From assembly GCA_965230665.1 (NCBI GenBank), contig CBDDLM010000004.1, forward strand, positions 2,666,001 through 2,730,000: a stretch of 64,000 bases of DNA, in the 5' to 3' direction. This document shows, piece by piece, positions 34,151-43,144 of the stretch. How positions within the stretch are numbered: the stretch's first letter is position 1; every line of letters begins with the position of its first letter. A program made the translations under genes and the position numbers. Below the pieces are notes generated by a model, which saw only the letters and a program-made list of their open reading frames with translations, was not told where the DNA came from and ran no database searches. The DNA comes from JAGNRR01 sp965230665 (lineage in GTDB: Bacteria > Bacteroidota > Bacteroidia > Chitinophagales > Chitinophagaceae).

Positions 34151-35515
34151 GTGAATCAAAGCCTTAGATCAAAGAATTCTTATCGTCACATTTTTAGTGT
34201 GGCCTTGCCGATGTCATTAGCCATTATGATACCACAGCTCAGTATTTTGGCGAATACTATTTTTCTAGGAAACTATGAGTCCTCTAATGGTTTAGTGCAG
34301 GGAAAAGATGCTTTATCGGTTGCTGGTGTTGCAGGGATTTATTATCTCGTATATGCCATGGTTTCGTTTGGTTTAGCCAGTGGCATACTCATGCTGATGA
34401 GTCGAAAAGCAGGGGAAGAAGATCCAGAAGGGCTTGGATTTGTTTTTAGAGCAGGCTTTCAGTTAGGTGTGCTTCTTACGACAATATTGTTATTTGTCTC
34501 GTTCCTTTTTTCAGATACTTTCTTTTCCTTTAGTTTGCATAATACATTAGTCCAATCACTGGCCCAAGAGTTTATTTCAATACGGATTTGGGGCTTACCA
34601 TTCCTATTTTGTGCGCACCTCGGAAATATGCTATTTATCGCTACTGATCAAACGCGATATATGCTATATGGTACATTAGGGCAGACTATTATTAATGTTG
34701 CTGTGGACTATTTGTTCATCTTTGGCCATATGGGTTTCCCAGAAATGGGGGTGGCCGGTGCAGCACTAGCTTCCGTTCTTGCGGAAGTTGTATTCTTTAT
34801 AATAGTATTTGGAATAATCTTTTACAGAAACTCGTTTAAGCACTTTCGAATTCAACTTTTTAGGAAAGTGAAAGTGCAGTTTCTAAAGGAGTACTTTGTG
34901 CAGGCAAGTCCGCTTATTCTACAATATTTTATAAGTATTGGAGCTTGGGAAGTTTTCTTTGTGTTTGTAGAACATCTGGGAGAACGAGAATTAGGCGCTT
35001 CACAAATCATTCGATCTGTATATGGTATTATGGGAATCATCGTATGGGCACTAGCCAATACAACTAATTCTATGGTCAGTAATTTATATGGTCAAAAGGC
35101 CTATGATCAAATTTTACCTTTAATCAATAAAGTAGTGAGAGTGTCATTTTCCTATGTGATGTTTGCTTCATTGTTGATTTTCTTATTTCGAGATCAATTT
35201 TTATCAGTTTATACCTCAGACCTTAATATTATAGAGGTCGCTAAGCCTGCCCTTATAGTCGTTTTACTGGCCGCTCTAATATTTAGTTTTTCCACGATTT
35301 ATTTTAACGCGATGCTCGGAATAGGTAATACCAAAAGAAATTTAGCTTATGAATCCATAACCATTTTTGGTTACTTGGTATTCTGTTATCTTGTGGTAGA
35401 ACGTATGCGTTGTGAACTCTGGGTAGCTTGGACCTCAGAATTTGTATACTGGATTCTGATGCTTCTATTAAGTGGTATATATATGCACTCTAAGAGATGG
35501 AAACCTACAACTTAG
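34151..35515 (+). CDS. MATE-family efflux transporter
   Basis: 454 residues, about 12 membrane helices. Features: SVALPMSLAIMIPQLSILAN, the AGIYYLVYAMVSFGLASGIL region, LPFLFCAHLGNMLFIATDQT and MGFPEMGVAGAALASVLAEV. Exports drugs or metabolites using a cation gradient. GTG 34151 is the start. The last 11 nt overlap the convergent TPR gene. Confidence 0.9.
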   Translation: MNQSLRSKNSYRHIFSVALPMSLAIMIPQLSILANTIFLGNYESSNGLVQGKDALSVAGVAGIYYLVYAMVSFGLASGILMLMSRKAGEEDPEGLGFVFRAGFQLGVLLTTILLFVSFLFSDTFFSFSLHNTLVQSLAQEFISIRIWGLPFLFCAHLGNMLFIATDQTRYMLYGTLGQTIINVAVDYLFIFGHMGFPEMGVAGAALASVLAEVVFFIIVFGIIFYRNSFKHFRIQLFRKVKVQFLKEYFVQASPLILQYFISIGAWEVFFVFVEHLGERELGASQIIRSVYGIMGIIVWALANTTNSMVSNLYGQKAYDQILPLINKVVRVSFSYVMFASLLIFLFRDQFLSVYTSDLNIIEVAKPALIVVLLAALIFSFSTIYFNAMLGIGNTKRNLAYESITIFGYLVFCYLVVERMRCELWVAWTSEFVYWILMLLLSGIYMHSKRWKPTT

Positions 35516-36254
35516 TTAATAGAGTACGCATTTCTTTTTTATGTGCAGCATCATCATATGTTTTATTCGAGAGTTTAAGACCCTTCTGAATAAGTGCCTT
35601 TGCTTTGGCATTTTTCTTTACTTGTTTGTAACATTTAGCAAGATCTAAGTAATTCAGCACTGTAGTTGGTTGTAAAGCTCTAGCTTTCTCAAAGCATTTA
35701 ATTGCTTTTTGAATATCTCCATTAGGTAGACCTCCGAATAACATATTGGCAGCCGCTTTTTCGGCAAAATTCAGATTAGAAACAGCATAGTTCCATTTGC
35801 CCAGAACAGTCCAAGCATCAGCATTCTTAGGATTGAGTTTTACGGCTTTATCTGCATATTTCTTGATGTCTCTGGATGCACCTACCTTAGCCTTCGAGCC
35901 TGAAATTAAAGCCATACGTCCCATTGCTACGGAAACTACATAGTTGTTGAATGAGCTGTTTGGTTTAAGTTTTACTGCTACTAATGCATGCGTTTTAGCA
36001 GCTTTAAAAAAGGATACTTTGGTCGATTTCGCTGTTTGTCTATTGCCTATTCGTGAGTACATTAAGCTGGCGCCAGCATAGGCGGCGTCGCTTTTTTTAT
36101 CCATGGCAATTGCTTTCTTATAATAGCTTAATGCTAGTTTTTCTTTTTTGTTTTTAACAGCAGCATTACCAAGTTTAACATACTCGGAAGCAGTCTGCGC
36201 GTTAGCTGTAAGTGCAGTACAGATGAAAATGAAAAGAAGCATACAGTTTTTCAT
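35505..36254 (-). CDS. Secreted TPR-repeat protein
   Basis: 249 residues from ATG 36254. Signal peptide MKNCMLLFIFICTALTANAQ, then TPR helices (LGNAAVKNKKEKLALSYYKK, AVKLNPKNADAWTVLGKWNY, AIKCFEKARALQPTTVLNYL). Periplasmic protein-interaction scaffold by family; partner unknown. An ATG at 36278 precedes the signal peptide and is disfavoured. The last bases of its frame overlap the MATE gene. Confidence 0.83.
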   Translation of the reverse strand: MKNCMLLFIFICTALTANAQTASEYVKLGNAAVKNKKEKLALSYYKKAIAMDKKSDAAYAGASLMYSRIGNRQTAKSTKVSFFKAAKTHALVAVKLKPNSSFNNYVVSVAMGRMALISGSKAKVGASRDIKKYADKAVKLNPKNADAWTVLGKWNYAVSNLNFAEKAAANMLFGGLPNGDIQKAIKCFEKARALQPTTVLNYLDLAKCYKQVKKNAKAKALIQKGLKLSNKTYDDAAHKKEMRTLLTKL

Positions 36255-36333
36255 AATAGTTTTATTTACATACAACATTCTAAATGAACGAAGTATTGAT
36301 TAATAATATAGAATACCAAGGATGGTAAATAGT

Positions 36334-38373
36334 TTAACGAACCAGAAAGACCGTACCTTGTTTCTGAATTCGTTTCCCATTATCGCATTCGGCATCAACC
36401 ATCCAAACATAGGTACCACTTGTGGCGGGGATATTTTCAAAATTACCATCCCATGAAATTGCAGGGTTCTGTGTCTCAAAAATAAGATTCCCCCAACGAT
36501 TATAAATTCTAAAATAATTGAGTTTATTTATTCTGTTATTCATAATCCCGAAACGTCGATTGTAATGTACATCACTCACTGGATTAAAAGCATTCGGTAA
36601 GTTAATATCAGTACATTCATTAAATACGAATACGCTATCGGTTGCAACACAACCAGAGCTGTCGTTGGTCACTGATAGAACATAGAACTGAGTATTTTTG
36701 GGATCACTACGAGGGTTCGCAATAGTAGCATTGTCTAAGAACGTATTGGGTGTCCAAACGTAAGAATACTCCGAACCATAGGATAATTTAGGGCCACCAA
36801 GAATTGTGTAAGAGCCATCACCCACAAAGCGATCTTCTCCAGCATCTGCATCTACTTGACTAACTGAGACAGTCACCGATGTATCAATCTCACAACCTCC
36901 ACTTACAAAGGTCATGTGAATATCGTAGGTAAAGTTTTCTCTTGGCCAAAGTCTTACCGTTTCTGTATCTCCCGAAGGAGGAAACATATTATAGTTTGGA
37001 GACCACATAATATCCGTTAAATTCTGGCCATTAGCTGTTATTTGAATAGTATCACCTTTACAAATTAGAGTATCGTTTTGGATGGTAAGCAATGGGGTTG
37101 GTATAACGGTAATGAGCTTACATTCAACCTGCATTGTAGGTAAACCTTCGTCTATAGCTAAATATACATTATAAAGTCCTGGCGTAGAATAAGTAACCGG
37201 CGGAGGTGTCCTAAAAATTGTAGATGGAATATTGGGAACCGTGCAGGTATTAAATTCAATTCTTGAAAGAGAGTTGCTGACGTTATTTGCAGTAAAAGCA
37301 AATACATTATCCCGTGTACGCTTAAAATGTGTTAAGTAAATTGGTCCATCAAAACCACCGAAATTTCCTAAGGCAGTTGCCGTGGGAGCAGCTGTAATGG
37401 CACCATTAAAATTAAGTTGTACAAGATTATCTTCCCCTTCATTAGTAACAAAACCATACCAGCTGTCACAATCTCTAATAATACTGATATCTCTTGGAGA
37501 GGTTAAGAGGCCGCCAAAGTTTCCAAGGTCAGTAGAGGCTGTTGGCGGACCGACTAAAGAAGTACCAAAATCTAACCGAACAATGGAAGATGTGATTGCA
37601 TTGGCCACAAATAAGTGCCAATTTACGCCGTCGAATGCAGGCCAAAAACCAGTAGGGAAACCAAGCCCTAAACCTAAAGTAATATTTGAATAATTAACAA
37701 CAGCCGGAATACTGCTCAAAGTAGGGCCGAAGTCTAAACGAATTAAATCACCTGTAAATCCAGAATTTGTGAATCCATGCCAATTACCAGCTTCCTCAAA
37801 AATGTACATATCCTGTGGGTTGATAACAAGCCCTCCAAGATTGCCTAAATCAATTGCCGTAGGAACAGAGTTTAAGCTTGATCCAAAGTCAAACCGAATA
37901 ATTTGGGATACAGCTGGTCCATTTCCTGCAGATAAAAATGCATGCCAACCGTCACTATCCTCGGCAAGCCAAAGACCTTTAGGATTTGCATTAATGAGGC
38001 CACCAAAGTCTCCTAAATTAACGGCTACAGGAGCGTTGGCAAGTGAAGTGCCAAATTCATAACGAATGAGTTCTCTAGAAGTTGCACCATTGTTTACGAC
38101 AAAAATAAAATGGTTATCGTTAGATGTGTCAACCGCTAAGGCTGTTGATCGCGGTGCATCCAAACCTGTTCCGGCTGCAATACTGCTACCCTGTGGTGCA
38201 TTGTTCAAATAAGCTGAGCAAAAACCCCAATAATAAGAGCTTGCACTGGTTTGAGTCGTAGTTAACTGAAGTGGAGTATTTACACAAACGGTATCGTACC
38301 CTTGAATAATTTGTGCATCTAAACTCTGTACTGATATAATAAATATGCCTAAGACTGCTAGAATTTTTCTCAT
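36334..38373 (-). CDS. Secreted beta-propeller protein with type-B T9SS sorting domain
   Basis: 679 residues. Signal peptide MRKILAVLGIFIISVQSLDA, a repeat region (about 68-380) of six roughly 53-residue units containing (R)xxFGxSLxxxPTAxxLGNxGGL and WHxFxxN elements, a PKD-like region (390-505) and a C-terminal CHU_C sorting domain (DINLPNAFNPVSDVHYNRRF ... YNRWGNLIFETQNPAISWDG ... KQGTVFLVR). Expected to be exported by T9SS and kept at the surface. The repeats probably fold as a six-bladed propeller; ligand unknown. Confidence 0.88.
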   Translation of the reverse strand: MRKILAVLGIFIISVQSLDAQIIQGYDTVCVNTPLQLTTTQTSASSYYWGFCSAYLNNAPQGSSIAAGTGLDAPRSTALAVDTSNDNHFIFVVNNGATSRELIRYEFGTSLANAPVAVNLGDFGGLINANPKGLWLAEDSDGWHAFLSAGNGPAVSQIIRFDFGSSLNSVPTAIDLGNLGGLVINPQDMYIFEEAGNWHGFTNSGFTGDLIRLDFGPTLSSIPAVVNYSNITLGLGLGFPTGFWPAFDGVNWHLFVANAITSSIVRLDFGTSLVGPPTASTDLGNFGGLLTSPRDISIIRDCDSWYGFVTNEGEDNLVQLNFNGAITAAPTATALGNFGGFDGPIYLTHFKRTRDNVFAFTANNVSNSLSRIEFNTCTVPNIPSTIFRTPPPVTYSTPGLYNVYLAIDEGLPTMQVECKLITVIPTPLLTIQNDTLICKGDTIQITANGQNLTDIMWSPNYNMFPPSGDTETVRLWPRENFTYDIHMTFVSGGCEIDTSVTVSVSQVDADAGEDRFVGDGSYTILGGPKLSYGSEYSYVWTPNTFLDNATIANPRSDPKNTQFYVLSVTNDSSGCVATDSVFVFNECTDINLPNAFNPVSDVHYNRRFGIMNNRINKLNYFRIYNRWGNLIFETQNPAISWDGNFENIPATSGTYVWMVDAECDNGKRIQKQGTVFLVR
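37234..38172 (-). repeat. Six tandem ~53-residue propeller repeats inside the T9SS protein
   Basis: Units open near residues 104, 160, 212, 266, 319 and 371, spaced 52-56 residues, each with a (R/Q)(x)(D/E/N)F(G/N) strand followed by a P-T/A-A-x-x-LGNFGG turn and a W(H/Y)xF strand. The repeat is clear in protein but diverged in DNA. Confidence 0.75.
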
Positions 38374-38454
38374 AGTATGGATTCTATCCTTTTAATCAAT
38401 CTGCTAATATAACAAAATGCTCTAAATAGTAAAAATATGGCATTGAGTGCGTTT

Positions 38455-39672
38455 TTAATCTAAAAAGGCATGCTTTTTTATAAAGACTATAATTTGCTCT
38501 GAAACGTTGGCATTTTTGGCGAAAAAAGCCTTGTTCTGCCTAATAACACTAGGCTTTATGTCAAGAGCATGCTTCATCACCTTGTTCACATCGATCTTAT
38601 GTTCAAGAATGTGTAAAAGTCCAATTTGTTCTAACTCTTTGGCTTCAATGAATTGCTCATAGTTTGGACCAATTATTATTGGAGTATTATAGACGGCTGG
38701 CTCCAGAACATTATGAATACCTTTTCCAAATCCACCTCCAATATAGACCAAAGTGGCGAAGCGATATATTTTTGACAAAATACCAAGTGTATCTAAGAAA
38801 AGAATCTTAGATCCGATTTTTGGTTCTGCTGTAAATCGTTCCGAAGTGAAGTCTGAGAACTTATGGTAATCGAACCGGGCAATTTCATGCGGCGCAATTA
38901 TGATTTTGAAATCAGAAGGGAGTCGCTCAATGATTTCATGAAGAACTGCAATGTCATCATTCCATACACTGCCAGCTATGAATACATTTTTAGAACTTAG
39001 AAAGGACTCAATACGTGCATCAGAATAAGCTTCTTTTTTGATTTGCAATACCCGATCAAATCGAGCATCACCCGCGATAGTGGTATTTGTAATTCCAATA
39101 TTCCCGAGCAGTTGTTGGCTTTCCAAGTCTTGAACAAAAAAATGAGTCACCTTTCGAAGTGCTTGGCGAAAAAAAGTACCATATCTTTTGAAGAAAAAAA
39201 GATCTTTCCAAAAGACTGCAGATACCATGAATAAAGGAATATTTTTCTCTGAAAGGGTATAAAAGTAATGATGCCAAAACTCATACTTAACAAAAAAAGC
39301 TGCTTTTGGCGATAATATTTGCACCCACTTTTTCGCGTTTTTTTTCGTATCCAACGGTAAATAGAAAATCTTAAAATTTGGATATTTATCCGCTATGAAA
39401 TCATACCCAGAAGGAGAAAAAAATGAAATCAATACTTGATACTCTGGATATTCTTTTTCTAAAGTTTGAATAATTGGAAATCCTTGTTCAAATTCGCCAA
39501 CGGAGGCGCAATGAACCCAAATGTTCTTTGGATGATCTTGGGCAAAACGAGCGAGTCTTTCAAAAACCTGTTGCCTGCCTTTTAACCATTTTCTGGCTTT
39601 GACATTAAAAGGACTTGCTAAAACAATGCCTAATTTATAGAGGCGCAAAAAAAAATCGTACAAGAAACGCAT
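38455..39672 (-). CDS. waaA: 3-deoxy-D-manno-octulosonic acid (Kdo) transferase
   Basis: 405 residues. Adds Kdo from CMP-Kdo to lipid A precursor at the inner membrane. N-terminal membrane anchor (FLYDFFLRLYKLGIVLASPF), catalytic Glu in VHCASVGEFEQGFPII, and CMP-Kdo region GGGFGKGIHNVLEPAVYNTP with PNYEQFIEAKEL. 6 nt after the outer-membrane gene in the same operon. Confidence 0.95.
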   Translation of the reverse strand: MRFLYDFFLRLYKLGIVLASPFNVKARKWLKGRQQVFERLARFAQDHPKNIWVHCASVGEFEQGFPIIQTLEKEYPEYQVLISFFSPSGYDFIADKYPNFKIFYLPLDTKKNAKKWVQILSPKAAFFVKYEFWHHYFYTLSEKNIPLFMVSAVFWKDLFFFKRYGTFFRQALRKVTHFFVQDLESQQLLGNIGITNTTIAGDARFDRVLQIKKEAYSDARIESFLSSKNVFIAGSVWNDDIAVLHEIIERLPSDFKIIIAPHEIARFDYHKFSDFTSERFTAEPKIGSKILFLDTLGILSKIYRFATLVYIGGGFGKGIHNVLEPAVYNTPIIIGPNYEQFIEAKELEQIGLLHILEHKIDVNKVMKHALDIKPSVIRQNKAFFAKNANVSEQIIVFIKKHAFLD

Positions 39673-39678
39673 TGTATT

Positions 39679-40461
39679 TTAATAATATGTTTCTTCCGTA
39701 ATCTTTTTATAAATTGGAATAACCCAAGTGAAATTGAAACCTAAAAGTAGATCTTGTCTTTTTTCGTCACCAGGTTTTTGGACATCAAATAGATAGTTTC
39801 TACGCCCTTGGTTAAACCCATAAACAAAATCTATACCAGCTACAAAATTGATTAATTTATTATTTGAATAGTGTGTATAACCCACAAATTGCTTTAAGTA
39901 TGTGCCATTGGTAAGTCGATCATAACCCTTTTTGTAGTCCAAGCCAGTATTCGGATCCTTTTTTAGCGCTCCGATATTATTGTCTTCATCGAATAGATTA
40001 ATTTTATATTGCATGAAACCAATACCTGTTTGTACCGTCAGACCAGAATTCGGGTTTCGGCTCAAGTAAGGAAGTATCTTACCAACTTGAAAGCCAGTCA
40101 TGTAACCTCTTTGAAATATCCCAATATTGACTTCTTCGCCAAATTCGTTAATGATGCCACCTTCTTTAGTGTATAAATTTTGCATTAAACCAGGCTCTTT
40201 CACCTTACCTCCAACGATGAAAACATGCTCTATACTGAAAAGCCAATTGTTCTTTGTTTTTAACTTAAGTCCGCCACCTAAGCGAAAACTATTGCCAAAT
40301 CGTTCAGCCATATCAGCAAAAGGAATGTCATAAGATCCTTTAAATTCGATATTCCAAATACGAGAACCTTCGACTTTTTTCTTCTCCTCTTTTTTTTCTG
40401 ACTGTCCCCAAACCGTTATAGGTAGCAGAAGTAGGGTCAAAAATAGGTACTTCATATGCAT
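39679..40461 (-). CDS. Putative outer-membrane beta-barrel protein
   Basis: 260 residues. Signal peptide (MHMKYLFLTLLLLPITVWGQ), a short Lys/Glu linker, then alternating strands with IEFKGSYDIPFADMAERFGN, LGGGLKLKTKNNWLFSIEHV, TGFQVGKILPYL, FVAGIDFVYGFNQGRRNY. Length and pattern suggest an 8-10-stranded barrel. It is in an operon with waaA, which hints at an LPS or envelope role, but no function is recognised. ATG at 40461 or 40455; box TAACTTTA is 4 nt from the first. Confidence 0.78.
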   Translation of the reverse strand: MHMKYLFLTLLLLPITVWGQSEKKEEKKKVEGSRIWNIEFKGSYDIPFADMAERFGNSFRLGGGLKLKTKNNWLFSIEHVFIVGGKVKEPGLMQNLYTKEGGIINEFGEEVNIGIFQRGYMTGFQVGKILPYLSRNPNSGLTVQTGIGFMQYKINLFDEDNNIGALKKDPNTGLDYKKGYDRLTNGTYLKQFVGYTHYSNNKLINFVAGIDFVYGFNQGRRNYLFDVQKPGDEKRQDLLLGFNFTWVIPIYKKITEETYY

Positions 40462-40515
40462 AAAGTAAAGTTACAAAGTGTTACACGCAAATAACCTATT
40501 CTCTTTTGAAATTTG

Positions 40516-40523
40516 TACTTTTG
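40516..40523 (+). promoter_or_regulatory. -7 box TACTTTTG for the DegT-ugd operon
   Basis: Exact TAnnTTTG match, 29 nt before ATG 40553, in the 91-nt divergent gap with the outer-membrane gene. Confidence 0.62.
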
Positions 40524-40552
40524 CGCACAATTATTTCAAATAAATAGAACGG

Positions 40553-41683
40553 ATGGAAAACATTCAAATGGTTGACCTTAAGAGTCAATATCAAAAAATA
40601 AAAAATGAAGTAGATGCATCGATCCAGGAAGTGGTAGACAGTGCAGCTTTTATCAATGGTCCAAAGGTGAAGGAGTTTGCTTCAGATCTTGAACAATATT
40701 TGGATGTAAAACATGTGATCCCATGTGCGAACGGAACTGATGCCCTGCAAATAGCCTTAATGGCATTAGACTTGAAACCTGGCGATGAAGTTATAACACC
40801 CTCGTTTACCTATATTGCCACTGTGGAGGTTGTAGGTTTGTTAAGATTAAAACCCGTTTTTTGTGATGTTGACAAAGAAACTTTCTGCATGCTCCCTGAA
40901 CATCTAGAGGAGTTAATTACCCCAAATACAAAAGCCATTGTGCCTGTTCATCTCTATGGTCAAACTGCACCAATGGATGAAATACTGGCAATTGCTAAAA
41001 AACACAATATTCCTGTTATAGAGGATAATGCACAAGCCATTGGAGGGCATTATACAAATAAGAATAAGGAACAGATTGCCAATGGAACCATGGGAGATAT
41101 TGGTACAACATCATTTTTCCCTTCTAAGAATTTAGGTTGTTATGGTGATGGAGGTGCAATCTTTACGAATAACGATGACTTGGCAGCTCAAATTCGAATG
41201 ATAGCTAACCACGGTCAACGTAAAAAATATGTACATGATATGGTAGGATGTAACTCTCGTTTGGATAGTATTCAAGCTGCTGTTCTTGGAGTTAAATTAA
41301 AACATCTAAATGAGTATTGTGCAGCCCGTCGAACAGTTGCAGACACTTATGATGCAGCTTTTGCCAGTCATAAAAATATATCGATCCCTGCACGTCGTGA
41401 GCATTCGTACCATGTGTTTCATCAATACACATTGGTACTACATAATGTAAATCGTGATGAGGTTGTGGCACAATTAGCGGAAAAGGGAATACCTGCTATG
41501 ATTTATTACCCGATTCCAGCACATAGGCAAAAGATGTTTGAGTCGTTTGGGTCTATGCAAACAGATTTACCGAATACGGATTGGCTTACCGAACGAGTGA
41601 TTTCATTACCAATTCACACCGAGATGAAACCAGACGTACAAGAATATATTATCAATAATTTTTTAAATATCATAAATAAATAA
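40553..41683 (+). CDS. DegT/DnrJ/EryC1/StrS sugar aminotransferase
   Basis: 376 residues. PLP-dependent transfer of an amino group to a nucleotide keto-sugar. PLP Lys192 in SFFPSKNLGCYGDGG; GTDALQIAL and VPVHLYGQTAPMDE are family blocks. Close in style to WbpE/WlbC-type enzymes acting on UDP-3-keto sugars, but the exact sugar is not decidable. 2 nt precede the UDP-glucose dehydrogenase gene, so product sugars and UDP-glucuronate may feed the same glycan. Confidence 0.92.
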   Translation: MENIQMVDLKSQYQKIKNEVDASIQEVVDSAAFINGPKVKEFASDLEQYLDVKHVIPCANGTDALQIALMALDLKPGDEVITPSFTYIATVEVVGLLRLKPVFCDVDKETFCMLPEHLEELITPNTKAIVPVHLYGQTAPMDEILAIAKKHNIPVIEDNAQAIGGHYTNKNKEQIANGTMGDIGTTSFFPSKNLGCYGDGGAIFTNNDDLAAQIRMIANHGQRKKYVHDMVGCNSRLDSIQAAVLGVKLKHLNEYCAARRTVADTYDAAFASHKNISIPARREHSYHVFHQYTLVLHNVNRDEVVAQLAEKGIPAMIYYPIPAHRQKMFESFGSMQTDLPNTDWLTERVISLPIHTEMKPDVQEYIINNFLNIINK

Positions 41684-41685
41684 GA

Positions 41686-43026
41686 ATGAACATTGCAATT
41701 GTAGGAACAGGATATGTTGGACTCGTTTCCGGAACATGTTTTGCGGAAAGTGGAAATCAAGTTACCTGTGTCGATATAGATGAAAACAAAGTCAATCGAC
41801 TAAAAGGTGGTGAGGTTGTGATTTACGAACCTGGACTAGAAGTTCTTTTTGAAAGAAACCTAAAGGGTAAAAGGCTACACTTTACTACAGACCTAAAGTC
41901 TGCAGTAGAAAAATCGGATCTAGTTTTTCTTGCATTGCCAACTCCTCCTGGAGAAGATGGAAGTGCAGATCTTAGTTATGTTCTAGGGGTCGCTGAAGAA
42001 ATTGGAAAAATTCTGAAAGAACATCAACAATACAAAGTGATTATAAACAAGAGTACTGTACCCGTAGGTACTGCGGAGAAAGTGCATGATAAGATCGCGG
42101 AAAACTATAGTGGTGCATATGACGTAGTGAGCAATCCAGAATTCTTAAGAGAAGGAGTTGCCGTTGAGGATTTTATGAAACCTGACCGGGTAGTAGTTGG
42201 AACAAAAAGTGAAAGAGCTCGGGCTCTTATGGAACAACTGTATAAACCATTCGTCAGACAGGGTAATCCGGTGTATTTCATGGATGAAAGAAGTGCAGAG
42301 ATCACAAAATATGCCGCAAACTCCTATTTGGCTACGAGAATTACTTTTATGAATGAGTTGGCCAATATTTGTGAAAAAGTTGGTGCTGATGTAGAAGTTG
42401 TTCGTAAGGGCATGGGAAGTGATACACGAATTGGTAAACGATTTTTGTTTCCTGGAATCGGTTATGGCGGGAGTTGTTTTCCTAAGGACGTTCAAGCACT
42501 TGGTAAAACAAGTTCTCAATTTGGTTATGATTTCAAGATATTAAACTCTGTAATGGAAGTAAATGACAAGCAGAAATTGGTTCTATTTCATAAGATTAAG
42601 GAGTACTATAAAGGAGACCTGACGGGAAAGACAATTGCGATATGGGGACTGGCATTTAAGCCAAATACAGATGATATACGGGAAGCTCCCGCACTTTACA
42701 TAATTGAAGAGTTAGTAAAAGCTGGTGCAAAAATCCAAGCATTTGATCCAGAGGCAATGGATAATGTTCAGAACTACTTTAAGGCTAAAGGTGAAGCGCT
42801 ATCCAATAGTATTACATATTGTGATAATGCGTATGCCACCCTTGAGAATGCAGATTGTTTAGCAATTCTTACGGAATGGAGTATTTTCAGAACTCCTGAT
42901 TTTGAAAGAATGAAATCTACATTGAAAGAACCCGTATTGTTTGATGGCAGAAACCTTTATGAAACCCAGCTCCTAGAAGCTGGTGGTTTCTACTACAACT
43001 CTATTGGTAGAAAAGTAATATCCTAG
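41686..43026 (+). CDS. ugd: UDP-glucose 6-dehydrogenase
   Basis: 446 residues. Oxidises UDP-glucose to UDP-glucuronate with two NAD+. NAD motif VGTGYVGLVSGTCFAE (6-21), NKSTVPVGTA, VVSNPEFLREG, catalytic Cys264 in GIGYGGSCFPKDV, and C-terminal WGLAFKPNTDDIREAP. Followed by a strong terminator before the UDP-xylose synthase gene, which uses its product. Confidence 0.97.
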   Translation: MNIAIVGTGYVGLVSGTCFAESGNQVTCVDIDENKVNRLKGGEVVIYEPGLEVLFERNLKGKRLHFTTDLKSAVEKSDLVFLALPTPPGEDGSADLSYVLGVAEEIGKILKEHQQYKVIINKSTVPVGTAEKVHDKIAENYSGAYDVVSNPEFLREGVAVEDFMKPDRVVVGTKSERARALMEQLYKPFVRQGNPVYFMDERSAEITKYAANSYLATRITFMNELANICEKVGADVEVVRKGMGSDTRIGKRFLFPGIGYGGSCFPKDVQALGKTSSQFGYDFKILNSVMEVNDKQKLVLFHKIKEYYKGDLTGKTIAIWGLAFKPNTDDIREAPALYIIEELVKAGAKIQAFDPEAMDNVQNYFKAKGEALSNSITYCDNAYATLENADCLAILTEWSIFRTPDFERMKSTLKEPVLFDGRNLYETQLLEAGGFYYNSIGRKVIS

Positions 43027-43090
43027 GTTGAAGGGATTGTCATTGGTTTAAAAACACTGGTAGATGAATTAATTTATAAATTCCTTTACT

Positions 43091-43121
43091 AAAGCCACTT
43101 ATTTGAAGTGGCTTTCTTTTT
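43091..43121 (+). terminator. Intrinsic terminator after ugd
   Basis: Perfect 10-bp stem AAAGCCACTT / AAGTGGCTTT with loop ATTTG and a T-rich tail. A longer open frame of the next gene begins inside it, which argues against that early start. Confidence 0.9.
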
Positions 43122-43144
43122 TCAGTACTATTTTCGTTGTTCTT

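Noticed and set aside
37382..38062. Plus-strand Pro/Ser-rich ORFs opposite the propeller gene
   Set aside because: Antisense of the repeated FG/LGN units of the T9SS protein; no promoter and no homology.
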